A stretch of DNA of 64,000 bases. Source: Schistocephalus solidus. Taxonomy: Eukaryota; Platyhelminthes; Cestoda; Diphyllobothriidea; Diphyllobothriidae. The stretch covers positions 1-64,000 of the forward strand of contig WEDG01002550.1 in the NCBI GenBank assembly GCA_017591395.1, in the 5' to 3' direction. A program made the translations under genes and the position numbers. Below, piece after piece: positions 11,220 to 22,635 of the stretch. The notes under the pieces were generated by a model that saw only the letters and a program-made list of their open reading frames with translations, made no database searches and was not told the DNA's origin. Position 1 is the stretch's first letter. Each line of letters opens with the position of its first letter.

Positions 11220-12235
11220 ACGAAAGGATAATGGGATATCCGGTAATTGAATAAGAATAAATCAACATAATGCGCTCAGGGGTGCTAGTTGGATGAGAAT
11301 CGATGATGAATCTAAGGCCTGCACAGCTCAGTATTCAGATTGTATTTCTGTTGATGGTTATTGGCATTCAAAACGGAGGTGTTTTAAAACGAGCGCACAA
11401 TATGACATAAATGTTTGGTGATCAGTTGATGGAGGCATTGGTTATAAAGACATCATTGTTCGTAGGGAAACGATGCATGGAAAATATAATTTGGAGATTG
11501 CCTTCTAAATTCCCGACGGTTCTTTCTCTGGGTCATGGAGAAAGCTGCTCGGGAAGGAAGAGGAAAATAAGAGGTAATTTGAATCAATGTTAAGAAAAAT
11601 GTGCAGTCTTCACTTAAATATAGAGAGGTTATTTTATAACCTTATATCGATTGGCAGGTTATCCCAAAGTAAGCAATACCTGGAAGCAAAGAACAGAGAG
11701 CGTTTAGATATGGAGGATATAGGAGGCAGTATAATCAGTGAAGAGTTACGTAGGTTGTACAGACGACTTACGGGGGTTAGGGCTGGAATTCGGGGAATAT
11801 TTGAAGTAAAATTAAGACAATAAAGGAGGCCGAAGCCAGTTTCCAGTCTTCGAACTCATAGAAATTGTAGGTTAATTAGCTGGCACCTATTCAAGTATGA
11901 TGTAGTTGAATGGCTCGGAAGTAAGAGTTTCTGACTAAAATGTCTTTGAACCTTTTCAATTTTGGAACGGCTACACTCGGTCATTAAACCGAACAATGGA
12001 CAGCAATATTTAAGAATAGGAAGGACAAACATTTGATAAGTCTTAATTCAATTTCAGCAATTATGAAAGATAAAGCCACAAATCTGGGCAGGTTTGGCCG
12101 TCATTCTATCGGCATGAGGCGACAGATCTAAATTATTATTGTAGCTTAAACCGAAGTCCTTGATGCTGGAACATTAAGTCATAGGGGTGCCTTGAAAAAT
12201 AACTAGTAGTGGTAGTCTGGCAAGTTCACAGCACA
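11220..12235 (-). mobile_element. 5'-truncated LINE, lineage B (C-terminal domain and 3' UTR)
   Basis: Minus strand from 12235 carries decayed equivalents of the B C-terminal domain: FVLPIL-like sequence near 12030, then an IEKVQR-like block near 11970. The region 11690-11400 contains the same 3' UTR blocks as 2839-3160 (GCAAAGAACAGAGAGCG, CTCTGGGTCATGGAGAAAGCTGC). The plus-strand frames at 11411-11823 are antisense shadows. The hairpin seen in other copies is not present before 11220. Confidence 0.65.
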
Positions 12236-12299
12236 TGCAAAAATACAAACAGCAATGGGGTGCCTATAAGCGTTGGGCAAAATGACTCCAAAGTATCTA

Positions 12300-14110
12300 T
12301 GAGCTAACCATACTACAGAACCCTTTGGAGTATCCCAAGATCGTATTTGGTTTCATACAGAATAACCAAAGCAATCGTGACCCGATTCCAGCACGGCGGT
12401 CCCAAAATGAAGTAATGGAGACAGACGAACGAACGAAAGCCTCAGTCCTCTCTAGCTTCTTTCTGTCGGTTTTCACTCATGAAACAAATCCTCCTCTGTT
12501 CCCTTACCCAGGGTTACTACAAAATTCCGAAACGTTTGCACTATAAAATAATTATTACCTCTTACCCACATTGGTAAGGATGGAATTACTTCACCTGAAG
12601 CCTACCAACTAATATGGTCCAGATATAATCCATCCGCATGCCCTTCGAGAATTGGCCGATGTACTGCGTGATCCGGTGTCGATGATGTAACAAGAGTCCA
12701 TGGAAGAAGGTGAACTACCACAAGAATGGAAAACTGTCCTTATACCAGGATCCGGAAAAGATGGTTCAGTCTGGTGTCGGAAAATTACCGTCCCATTAGT
12801 TTACCCTGCATTTTGTGCAAGATCATGAAACAACTTTTAAAGAGACATTTAAGCAATTATCTGGATCAGAATAACATATAATGTGTTGTCCAGCATGGCT
12901 TTCGAAATGGTAACTCTTGTCTTATGTGTGGTCTTTACTTTCAGGAAAAATTGCGCAAAAGCCATAGACCATGGCCATCTAGTTGATGTGGTTTTCTTCG
13001 ACTTCAAGAACACGTTTCATAGCGTACCATTACGGTGACTTTTACATAAGTTTTGGCAATGTGGCATCCTGGTAACGTTTTTAAATGGATCAAAAGTTTT
13101 CGGTCATGCAGACGGCCAAATGTTATTGTTGTCACCGCTGAATTAGAGTGAATACTAGTAAAATGTGGTGTTCAATAGGGCTCAGTTTTAGTTCCTCTTT
13201 TGTTCTTCATTTATTTAAGCTATTGCACTGATAATCTTGACTGTGATGCCATCATGATTGCAGATGATAAAAAAATCTGGAAATCCATTAGCTCTATTGA
13301 CGGCGCACATAAATTAGAAGAAAACCTTGAAAAATTGGTTGTCTGGTCCAGCAAGTGGCTTTTGATCTTTAATGTACCCAGATATGAAGTCTTACGCTTG
13401 GAGTCTGGGAGAAGACGTTTCCACAAACACCAGTCCTGCCTGAACGGAATTCTACTAAAAGAAGTGGATACGCACAAAGATGCTGGTATCCGGACAGCTG
13501 CAAACTCAATGCCCTACGAACACTCTAAAAGAGCTATGCAAAAGACGACGAACATCATGCACTGGACCAGGCGTGCTTTCATAGTCTTTCCTCCCATAAT
13601 TATTTCGCGGATCTTCTGTTCATTGTTGGACCGAATTTGGAAGTTTGAATGCCAACATGGAAGCCCTGGATGAAGAAAGATAGTGATGCCATTGGGCAGT
13701 TCCGAAGATGGACAAAAAAATGGTGGATGGTCTTAGGACAGTGTCATATCCACAAAGACTAATCACACTTAATTTGCTTCCATTATACTATAGATAACTG
13801 AAATATGACTTGCTATGGAAATTTCGGCTTCATCCCCAGATATACCTGTTTGCTGAAATCCGAAAAATGTGTTTGAGTTTACAAACATGACTTACCTGCG
13901 CGTTAATTCCTATAAGGTCAAACGCGAATGTATGTAACTTGATCAACGAAAGTTTTCTTTCATTCTGAGTGGGGTCCGACAATGGAACTCAGTTGAAAGC
14001 GAATTTATGACGTCGGATACCGTGAATATGTTCAAAAGGCAGTTGGACTGCATAATTTTGATAACCATCGACTCTCATTCCAGGACTACCTTCAGCCAGC
14101 CATGAACTTT
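12300..14110 (+). mobile_element. LINE lineage A' (linker, RT and C-terminal domain), decayed
   Basis: Plus strand. A pre-RT linker (SSFFLSVFTHE near 12455) leads into RT fingers (LPQEWKTVLIPG near 12715). The motif A region near 12980-13040 is degraded (VVFFDFKNTFHSVP). Motif C is intact as IMIADDKKIWKSI near 13250, followed by VVWSSKWLLIFNV and LNGILLKEVDTHKDAGI. The last block matches the A' copy at 1375-2330 rather than A. The C-terminal domain follows with stops (near 13940-14060: FHSEWGPTMELS-like, then SDTVNMFKRQLD). Many frame breaks; dead. Confidence 0.75.
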
Positions 14111-14217
14111 ACTTCATGATTTTAATCTATATGTATCTTACCACTACACATTTGCTGTAAAATGGTTCCGTAAACCTTATATCTGACTGCAGTTTACATT
14201 GTCTTATAAAATTGCAT

Positions 14218-14330
14218 TTATAATTCCGAAGATACATAAATAGATTCATCAAGTGCTTCACACACAACTCTCAAAGTAAACAAAATATACAGAACCGAAC
14301 GAGCATTAATTGGTTCAATGGGTTGAGGCA
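14218..14330 (-). pseudogene. Possible LINE B endonuclease N-terminal fragment
   Basis: The end of a 95-codon minus frame (14505-14218) reads PINARSVLYILFTLRVVCE, which lines up with the B endonuclease start LNARSVLNKMAQLRAIAFE. The rest of the frame is unrecognised. The match is short and could be chance, though the setting among B copies favours it. Confidence 0.3.
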
Positions 14331-14599
14331 TGGAGGGAAATAAAAACCCCAGCGCCACACCCATCAGGTACAACATTTTCCTTTGAATTATTGTCCACAT
14401 GAATTCAAGTTCCAAAAGTTCACATCGGGACTCCACATTCTCAGAAATATCCCCGCCCAAAGAACTGGTAAGTGAACGTATACAACCACAGACCATTAAA
14501 ACCATGGTAGTTTCCTTAAGTATTTATATGTTACTAGAATAGGTATTTACTACTATGCATTATTAACTTCTTCTGTTTTCCTCGCATTACACACATGTT

Positions 14600-15605
14600 A
14601 ACAATTGAAAATAGCTTCAGGTCCTCAATTCCTCTGCTTTCAAATTCAAATTCGCATCTAAGAAACATTAATTTCACGCCTTCAAGTATTCAAAAAGAAA
14701 TAAATAACCTAAGAAATAACATTCAGTTGTAACTGATAACATTCCAAACTCACTTATTAAACATTTAAGAGATTGTAAACCTTTACTAAGCCAATTATTC
14801 GCAGTATTTATCGAAAACGGTTTCTTCCACGATTATTGGAAAAATTATATTATAATTAAAGTTTTTAAATCTTGTTCCCGCTCTGCCATTCATTACTATC
14901 GTGGTGTTCATAAAACGCCCTCTCTTACTAAACTCTTACGAAAATTAATTGCAAAACAAATTACGGATTTTTGCATAAGTAATCAAATGCTCATCTCCTC
15001 CCAACCTGACTTTTTACCGGACCGATTTTGTGAAACCTGCCACATGTCTTTTCGAAATCTACTAACATCTCTTCGTAATCATCATCTATCTGTATAAGTT
15101 ATCGATTTTGATCTTAGTAAGGCATTCGATAAAGTGCCTCATAGACGACTCCGAGCTAAACTAGAAGCTATAGGATTTCGTAGTCCCCTGACTGACTTTA
15201 TTAGATCATATATATATGATCAAAAACAAAGAATTTTAGTCGGGTCCTCATACACAAGTGCTACCACGATTGAGAGTGATGACACTCAAGGTACCGTGTT
15301 AAGTCCTTTGTTGCTCTAACTCTACACAAATGATATTTAATCGATAGTTAAACATTCTCAATCTTATATTTATGCGGATAACCTCAAAAAGTGCAATTAT
15401 TCTCTAAGTCTATGGCCGAACGATGCCTAGAACAAATTCCTGCGGCCTAAGACACTCATTCGGCGTGGAGCTCCAGATGGCTAATGGAGTTCTCATCTTC
15501 CAAGTGTCACTTCATGTGCTTTGGGCCTGTAAGTATACCACAACCTTTTGTTTTTAAAGAGTGCCCTATGACTGAATGTTCATCCATCAAGATTTACCAT
15601 TTTCG
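14600..15605 (+). mobile_element. LINE lineage B, RT part (5' half of an interrupted copy)
   Basis: Plus strand, decayed. Fingers are recognisable as VFIENGFFHDYWKN and YRGVHKTPSLTKLL near 14800-14940. Motif A is intact at about 15105-15150 (DFDLSKAFDKVPHRRL), followed by FRSPLTDFIRSY and a QGTVLSPLLL motif B. Motif C reads YIYADN instead of YADD near 15370, so the second catalytic Asp is lost. The copy then reads CHFMCFGPVSIPQPFVFKE and breaks off near 15605, where a lineage A fragment begins. It resumes at 16905. Confidence 0.8.
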
Positions 15606-16904
15606 ACCAGTGCACGAGTCCACTGCTCTGTCGAGAGTAATAAACTAGAAAGACAGGAGCGATTCTGTCTGAAGCCATGCTGGTGATCTGAGAGTAATTG
15701 GTTTTCCACAAGGAACTTCATGGTTGCCTTCTTAATTATCGATTCCATTATTTTACAGCAAATGGAGGTTAGGCTGAAAGACCGATAATTGTTGACATTA
15801 GATCGAGCCCCACTCCTGTATTTGGGGTATATATTTACTGCCTTCCATTTGGATGGCAGTTTACCAGTTTCAAAGGACGAATTGAATATATGCGCTAGTG
15901 GTTTGGAGAGTTCTCTGGCCAGTTCTTTAAAGAACTTTGCCGTTAAATCTTCCGGACCAGATCACTTCGCTTCTTTGATATTTCGCAGTTCTCGATCCAC
16001 GAGAGGTTCCGGGAAGAGTATATATTCAAGCACTAGACCTGCATCTATAACACCACTGTTGTCGTGGTAAAGCTGAAGTTCCGGTTCTCTAGTGAATACC
16101 GAGGCAAAAAACCGACCTAAGTACTCGGCTTTGTCGCAATTTTCAACGACTTCAACACCATTCCCATCCATGAATACTGCTACCGGGTCCTTGTTTTTTA
16201 ATCGACTATTGATATAATGGAATAAATTTTTGGTTTATATTCAGCCTGTTGAATAATTCTTGATTCATAGTTCTTCCTTGCCTGACGAATCATTTTTTTA
16301 CAGCGTTTCTTTGATGACAAAATTCTTTGAGATGCTCTGCTGACCTTGTTTCCCTGAATACCTTCCATTTTTTATTCTTCTTTAACTGCCTGTAAAGTTC
16401 TCTTGTTAACCAGGCGGGGCAACTTTTCTTTTTTTGCACCTTCACTGGACAAAAGCGTTCAATCAGATCGAGCGAGACTGTCTTAAATGATCGCCAGTCA
16501 TCCTCTGGATTCCCTTTACGCAAACAATCCCATCTCATAGACACCACTTCTTTCCTCATCGCGTTTAAATCAGCCTTCCATATATTTCGCTTGCATTCCG
16601 TTCCATTCTGGCGCTGAGAATAAAGTGAGTAATTCCTTATCAGCGTAATATGGTCACTCGTACCGAGGGGTGCAAATAGAATACACTTCATCAATGCTAG
16701 AGAAGTCCTTCGTAAATACTAGGTCCAGGCAATCTGCTCTCTGGTTCTCTCTAAATCTCATTGGTATGTTAACCTTCTGTACCAGAGGTTGGTCAAGAGT
16801 GAGATCCATTAGCTTGTGGCCGAAGGAAGTTGGTGCACCATCAACTGTCAGATTTACCCAGTCTATAAATAAAATAAAATGAGCTACACCAATAAAGTAG
16901 ATCT
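15606..16904 (-). mobile_element. LINE lineage A fragment nested inside a lineage B copy
   Basis: Opposite strand to its host. Minus strand from 16904: end of the endonuclease (QRADCLDLVFTKDFSSID), the linker between endonuclease and RT (WLTRELYRQLKKNKKWKVF), the FFASVFTREPELQLYH block, and the RT fingers up to the region before motif A. It is truncated on both sides; 3' truncation is unusual for target-primed insertion. 15717-16088 is identical to 21728-22099. The 93-codon plus-strand frame at 15789-16070 is an antisense shadow of the RT fingers. Confidence 0.8.
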
Positions 16905-18130
16905 TTCGCCTCATACCGATAGAATAACGGCCAAAGCTGCTCAGAATTGCGGCTTTATTTTGTATAAATTCTACCTTCCTGGAATAAAATTATGACCTAA
17001 TTGTATGCTTGTGCTTCCTATTCTTGCATGTTACTGTCCTTTCTACGGTTTAATGAACGAATCTAGCCGTTAAAAAATTGAAAATGTCCAAAGACATTTT
17101 ACAAAAAAATCATGTTTCCGACTCTTTCAACTTCTTTCTTCTCAACAACGAAACTTAAATTTATTTGCGTCATGAGACTGGAAGCAGGCTTTTGTCTCCT
17201 CTTTAGACTTAATAATAGCTTAAATCTCCCCAAACCTTTTGTCATTACCTCCTTTGGTCTTCCTTATAACCTAAGAAATTATGCACTAATAATACCTCCT
17301 CCTGAATCCTCCACATATAAACGCTCTCTCTTCTTTGCTTCTAGGTATAGTTTTCTTTGGAATAACTTGCCAATTCAAATTAGGTCGTTAACTAGTCTAT
17401 CTGCATTCAAGCGAAGACTGCACATTTATCTTAACACTGATTCTATTAACCTTTAATTTTCCTCATCTTTTCCCAGTAGCTTTCCCCATGACTCGGAGAA
17501 AGGACCATCGGGACTTTAAGTGACCTTCTTACAACTATTTTTTCTTAGCCTCGAGTCCCCCAGGAACCTTGCTGTCTCCTTATACCACTAGTCGTTCAAA
17601 ACAGAAAGTCATTTGGACGTACACATTCGGTGGTCCGCAATCTAAAATGCTTCCGTTTTGTTGGACACTTACCATCATCAGAATTCAATGCTGGATCCTA
17701 AGATGCTGTGGCCTCAAGTTCACTAACGTCTTTTCGCGAGATTTCGTTTCATGCGCCTTAGAGATCAAGAAGGAACCCTATCGACGCTTCATTATCTCGT
17801 TCTGAAAAGCTTTTTCAGTATTAGCGTTATCTACCAAAGCAGTTTTTTTCTCCTACCGTCCATTCGAAAATGGAGGCCTATTAAACTCTGCCTCCATTTT
17901 CAAGGTAGGAGTTTTTTCACTGCCTATTTTATAGTTCACAATTAATTTCAAAACATCGCTAACTATTGCCCCAATAGGACAATTTCTGCTAAATTATTAA
18001 ATACTTGTAGATTTTTTCTGCACACATTTTCATAATTTTATTTCGTTACTAATTTTTGCTGTGACAGTACCTTCCTGTTTTAACCAAATATAAATGATTA
18101 ATTCTAAATCGCCACTGGACAAAAAGTTTT
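16905..18130 (+). mobile_element. LINE lineage B, C-terminal domain and 3' UTR (3' half of the interrupted copy)
   Basis: Resumes the B copy broken at 15605: ITAKAAQNCGFILYKFYLPG near 16920, a decayed PILACYCPFYGLMNESS block, then the clean frame 17112-17456 (RLEAGFCLLFRLNNSLNLP, SLFFASRYSFLWNNLP, LSAFKRRLHIYL). The 3' UTR continues to about 18130 and matches 3168-2331 block for block, including the hairpin. Only a few codons seem to be missing at the nested insertion site, supporting one interrupted element. Confidence 0.8.
17839..17922 (+). repeat. Inverted-repeat hairpin in LINE B 3' UTR (best-preserved copy)
   Basis: GCAGTTTTTTTCTCCTACC on the left and GGTAGGAGTTTTTTCACTGC on the right are imperfect inverted arms. 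Inside them AAAATGGAGGC and GCCTCCATTTT pair over 11 bases around a short CTATTAAACTCT loop. It lies about 380 bases after the ORF2 stop. Confidence 0.8.
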
Positions 18131-18655
18131 TGAAGTTTTGGGTACATCGCTCCGTTAAAGGGCGATCATTCTTCCTGAACCTTTCTAATGCAGCGGAAAT
18201 CCGGAGCAAGATGTCAAGCAAAAAAGAATAGATGGGGTCACATCTCGTAGAAATCGAAGGATCACTCCAGCAACACCCTTGCTGCACTATAAGTGTCGTT
18301 CAAAATGGCATTTCCCGTAGCCTAGGAATGTTTTGATTTCATCTGCAGGGTTATATTGGTCCACTTGCATCCTTTTATGTCCCATTAACAGCAATTTTGT
18401 TCCTCCTTACAGGCATTAGTAGTCCAGTAGGTAACTATAGTTCAGTAAAGTTAGGAAAATAGGCAGTGCCTTTTATGACCCTATTTAAAACTACGATCCT
18501 ATTAATCGCACTCATTTTTGAAGTTTTCAGAGAATATTTTATAAATACTTTGACATTTTTCCTTATAAGGAGTTTCGTCCTAGCCCTATCATCATGAAAA
18601 CACACTCTACGTTAATTTGACGAAAACTCAGTTTTAGTTCGATTTCCCAGATGTA
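18131..18655. other. No recognisable feature
   Basis: Short overlapping frames only; no second copy elsewhere in the window was noticed. Confidence 0.45.
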
Positions 18656-18659
18656 TCAG

Positions 18660-19870
18660 GGTACATCTGTTCGAGTTGAAGAACAGGAGCCATCTGCGGG
18701 ACCACGCGTCCAGTCAACAAAAATTTTATTTGAAGTCAGCTTCGTCGTCACCATTGTGGATGACTTTCCATATTTTTATAACATTCATAAAAATGACACA
18801 CTCACACTCCAAAGTCTGTAAACAATCATTAACGACAAGTGTCAGTCCCAAAACGGAACCTTGTGGGACTCCAGTTTCTATGACCGTGTGCCTTTATTGC
18901 TCTTCCCTTTCACAAATAACTTGGGAGCCACACATGACAAAATTATCAAGACACGTCAGAAATTCACCTTCCATACCCATCTCTCTCTAATTGTACAGGA
19001 GGTGCTGGTGCAAAACACTATAATAGGCCTTCCGGAAATCAATATAGGCCCCATAAACTGTGTCTTTTCCGTTGAGTGCTTCGGTCAAGCTTTGCGTCAT
19101 ATAGAGCGAGTTTGTGACGCACGAGTTTCCCTTCGAAAGCTGTATTGTGCATTAGGAAATAGGTTGTGAGTTTCCAAATAAATCATAAACTCCTTTTGGA
19201 TGATCTTCTCCATGATCTTGCCGCAGATAGAAGTCAGACTGATGGACTTATAGTCGGGCACAATCGCACGACAACCACTTTTGTGGAGTGTTATTATGTG
19301 GGCTGTTTTCCAATCTGTGAGTATAGTTCCAGTATCAAATGATTTATGGAACAGCAGGGTTAGTGGTTTGGCCAGCTCTTGAGGATTTTCAAAAAGCAGC
19401 TTTGCTGGAATTTCATCCAAGCCAGGAGATTAACATTCCTTCAAATATTTTTAGTTCTTCAACAACCCCGAATACTTGGTGCTCCCATGGTGTCGGAACT
19501 ACGTGGAATAAAACCGCTTCTTTGGTGAAAACTGACTGAAAGAACTGGAAAAAATAATCAGCTTTGCATTTAATTTCCAATACATCGAAACATTCAACGT
19601 TCCTCATAAAAGGAATTGGGTTCCAGTTACGCGTTCTCTTTCTTAAGTAAATGTAGAGCAATTTAGGATTTTTTATTGCTCGGTGGAGCAAATCATGCTC
19701 GAAATCCGTCCGTATTTTAAAATAAAGACTTTTACCTTGTTCCTTGGAAATTTGTATACTGGAAAGACTGCAGTGTAGTTTGTTACACAATGCTTCTTTC
19801 AAAGCTTTCGATTCTTGTTATTCTCTGTTTTAAGTTCTCTTGCTAGCCAATATGGTCAATTTGATATCAT
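18660..19870 (-). mobile_element. LINE lineage A'' (linker and RT), decayed
   Basis: Minus strand. 19802-19413 gives the linker (LHRAIKNPKLLYIYLRKR, then FFQFFQSVFTKE). 19420-19097 gives the RT fingers (MDEIPAKLLFENPQELAKP, DWKTAHIITLHKSG, SICGKIMEKIIQKE). Motif A near 19040 reads YIDFRKAYYSVLHQHLL, with the second conserved Phe-Asp pair changed to Tyr-Tyr. Motif B is good (TGVPQGSVLG). Motif C reads VIFMNVIKIWKVI, so the catalytic ADD is gone. The C-terminal domain is absent. The 5' side ends near 19870, next to a separate coding repeat. Confidence 0.75.
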
Positions 19871-19889
19871 AGGCTTCGATAACGTATAA

Positions 19890-20000
19890 TGTCCTTATTT
19901 CTTTCGTCACTAGGGCGTCGACTCTCACCTTCGATATTAGACACCGATCAAGAGGACGACGCTTCAGAGTCCATTATTGAAGGTGCTGTAAGGGATTCAT
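19890..20000 (-). repeat. Dispersed coding repeat (SEASSS repeat), copy 1
   Basis: On the minus strand it reads MDSEASSS, a stop, then SVSNIEGESRRPSDERNK. It shares about 105 bases with 28436-28545, which reads LDCEASSSGSVSYIEGES in the same frame. The Ser/Glu-rich composition suggests the N-terminal part of some element's ORF1 or gag protein, but I do not recognise the family. Confidence 0.6.
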
Positions 20001-20324
20001 CCATCTGTGATTTGTCTTGTTGTTGTTATTCATTCATATCAAGACTCATTGAAGTAGATAACGTAGAGGGCAGATGGTTAGTTATTCACGAGAATATATC
20101 GTTGATGAAATAAAGAAAATTAATAACGATCGATGATATCTGAGAAGGAGTTCAATAGCGATAGGTAATACAAAAGTTTGACTTCACTGGATCAGAAGAC
20201 TTTACAGAGAGAAGGGGATATTGTTGGAGATTGATCCTTCGAAGGATGTAGGTTGTTGAACTGTGGGGACTCGACAACCGTCACGGCCGCTGGGATAGTG
20301 GATCGAAAATGAAAACGAAAGTCA
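20001..20324. other. No recognisable feature
   Basis: Sits between the SEASSS repeat and the 3' tail of a lineage A LINE; nothing coding or repeated was seen. Confidence 0.4.
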
Positions 20325-22632
20325 GTCACTTTAAGTCACTTTATTGAGGGAAGTAGGCTTTCTCCCTTGAGCTCCCTATTCACATTCAAAAATGAAAAAA
20401 GAATAAACGTTTACAGCAATAACTCTGTCAAATGGAAACGTCAGATCATCGATATGTGTGGGCCAGGCATAAGCTGCCGCTACTGACACAAGCTTCATTT
20501 AATGTACAATAGTTTCTCAGCAAATGAGTATCCAGTTTGCATTTAAATGTGACAACAGTTTCTGAAAGGACCACCTCATCAGGGAGTCCGTTTCAAACAC
20601 CAATGACCCTCTGCGAAAAGGCGTTCAAACGGACGTCCGTGTGGACCAATTTCCTCTGCAGTTTAAAAAGGACGACCCAGCAGAATTTCTGTCTCAGCCA
20701 ATTCAAAGAAGTCAGCAAATTCTAGGGCACATTCGCGGCCTCTGATAATCCGGTAGTTTTGGATGACGTCACCGCGTAGTTGCCTGTAAATTAGAGGAAA
20801 CAAGTCAAGTTCAACCAGTCTGGTTTTGTAAGACAGATGAATAAGATTCTTGACCATCTTCGTAGCCCTCGCCTGTACTCTTTCGAACTGTAGATAATCC
20901 TTCGTAAACCACGGACGCCAGGCCTGGACAGCATATTCCAAGTGAGATCGAACAAATGCTCTGTAGGTTCTTCGGAATAGTTGCTTGTCAATCTGCACAA
21001 ATCCACGTCTGAGCGCAAATAAAACGTGTTGCGCGTTTAGCTGCCTTTACACACTGTGAAGATGGTTTGAGTGAGGAGTTTATTCAAACACCGAGGTCCT
21101 TTTGTTACTCAACAATCGAAAGGGGCTGCCCATTGAGAAGGTTTTGGTAGGAATCATCCTTCTAACTGGTATTTCTGGTACGGAGTCTTAGGACCACACA
21201 CTTCCCAACGTTAAAATTTAAGAGCCAACGAGCGCACCAGCTGCTAAGATGGTTGAGACTCTCTTGAAGTGCGTGCCTATTGGCATCAGATCTGATGACC
21301 CCGCACAATTTAACATCGTCTGCAAACATGACGGCGCTACAACCCAGGTCTTCAACGCAGTCGTTGATATAGACTAAGAAGAGAAATGGTTCTAAGACGG
21401 AGCCTTGGGGGACACCACTTAGAACCGGAGTAGGTGTTGAATTCGAGGTATCGATGCACACAGTTAGAAAATCTTGCTGTAAGAAAATCTGAAATCCATG
21501 TCAGCAGCATTCCTCTTATTCCAATTTCAGATAATTTGTAGATGAGACGTTTGTGTGGGACACTGTCAAACGCCTTCTTTAAATCAGTGTAGATGATGTC
21601 AACCTTACCAACTGCATCTAATGCGCGAGTCCACTGCTCTGTCGAGAGAAATAAACTGGAAAGACAAGAGTGATTCTGTCTGATGCCATGCTGGAGCTCT
21701 GAAAGCAATCGGTTTTTCTCAAGGAAATTCATGGTTGCCTTCTTAATTATCGATTCCATTATTTTACAGCAAATGGAGGTTAGGCTGAAAGACCGATAAT
21801 TGTTGACATTAGATCGAGCCCCACTCCTGTATTTGGGGTATATATTTACTGCCTTCCATTTGGATGGCAGTTTACCAGTTTCAAAGGACGAATTGAATAT
21901 ATGCGCTAGTGGTTTGGAGAGTTCTCTGGCCAGTTCTTTAAAGAACTTTGCCGTTAAATCTTCCGGACCAGATCACTTCGCTTCTTTGATATTTCGCAGT
22001 TCTCGATCCACGAGAGGTTCCGGGAAGAGTATATATTCAAGCACTAGACCTGCATCTATAACACCACTGTTGTCGTGGTAAAGCTGAAGTTCCGGTTCTT
22101 TAGTGAATACCGAGGCAAAGAACCGACCCAAGTGCTCGGCTTTCTCGCAATTTTCAACGACTGCAGCACAATTCGCATCCATAAGATCTGCGACTGGGTC
22201 CTTATTTTTTAATCGACTATTGCTATAATGGAATAAAATTTAAGGCTTATTTTCAGCCTGCTGGATAATTCTTTATTCATAGTTCTTACTTGCCTGAAGG
22301 ATCATTTTTGTGACAGTATTTCGTTGTTGACGAACTTCCTCGAGATGTGCTGCTGACCCTGTTTCCCTCAATACCTTCCATTTTTTTATTTTTTTCAACT
22401 GCCTGTTAAGTTCTCTTGTTAACCAGGCATGTCAACTAGTCTTGTTTAACACCTTAACTGGACAAAAATCATTCAATCAGATCGAGTGAAATCATCTTAA
22501 CTGATCGCCAGTCATCCTCCGGATTCCATTTGCACAAACAATCCCATTTCATTGACATCAGTTCTTTCTTCATCGCGTTAAAATCGGCCTTCCATATATT
22601 TTAATTGCCTTGCGTTCTTTTCTGGCGCTGAT
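20325..22632 (-). mobile_element. LINE lineage A, longest copy (linker, RT, C-terminal domain, 3' end)
   Basis: Minus strand from 22632: linker, FFASVFTKEPELQLYHDN (22182-21973), RT fingers (21759 on: KNRLLSELQHGIRQNHSC), motif A VDIIYTDLKKAFDSVPHKRL (both key positions intact), motif B SGVPQGSVLEPFLFLVYIN, motif C VMFADDVKLCGV (intact), then the C-terminal domain ([28 protein letters not shown]). It ends at the AAGTGACTT-type tail near 20325-20340. The catalytic residues survive although frames are broken between 21759 and 21162 and in the C-terminal part. 21728-22099 is identical to 15717-16088. Confidence 0.85.
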
Positions 22633-22635
22633 TAC

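Noticed and set aside
15789..16070. 93-codon plus-strand frame found twice with identical protein (also 21800-22081)
   Set aside because: It is antisense to the LINE A reverse transcriptase fingers; the identity reflects the DNA tract shared by the two copies, not a conserved gene.
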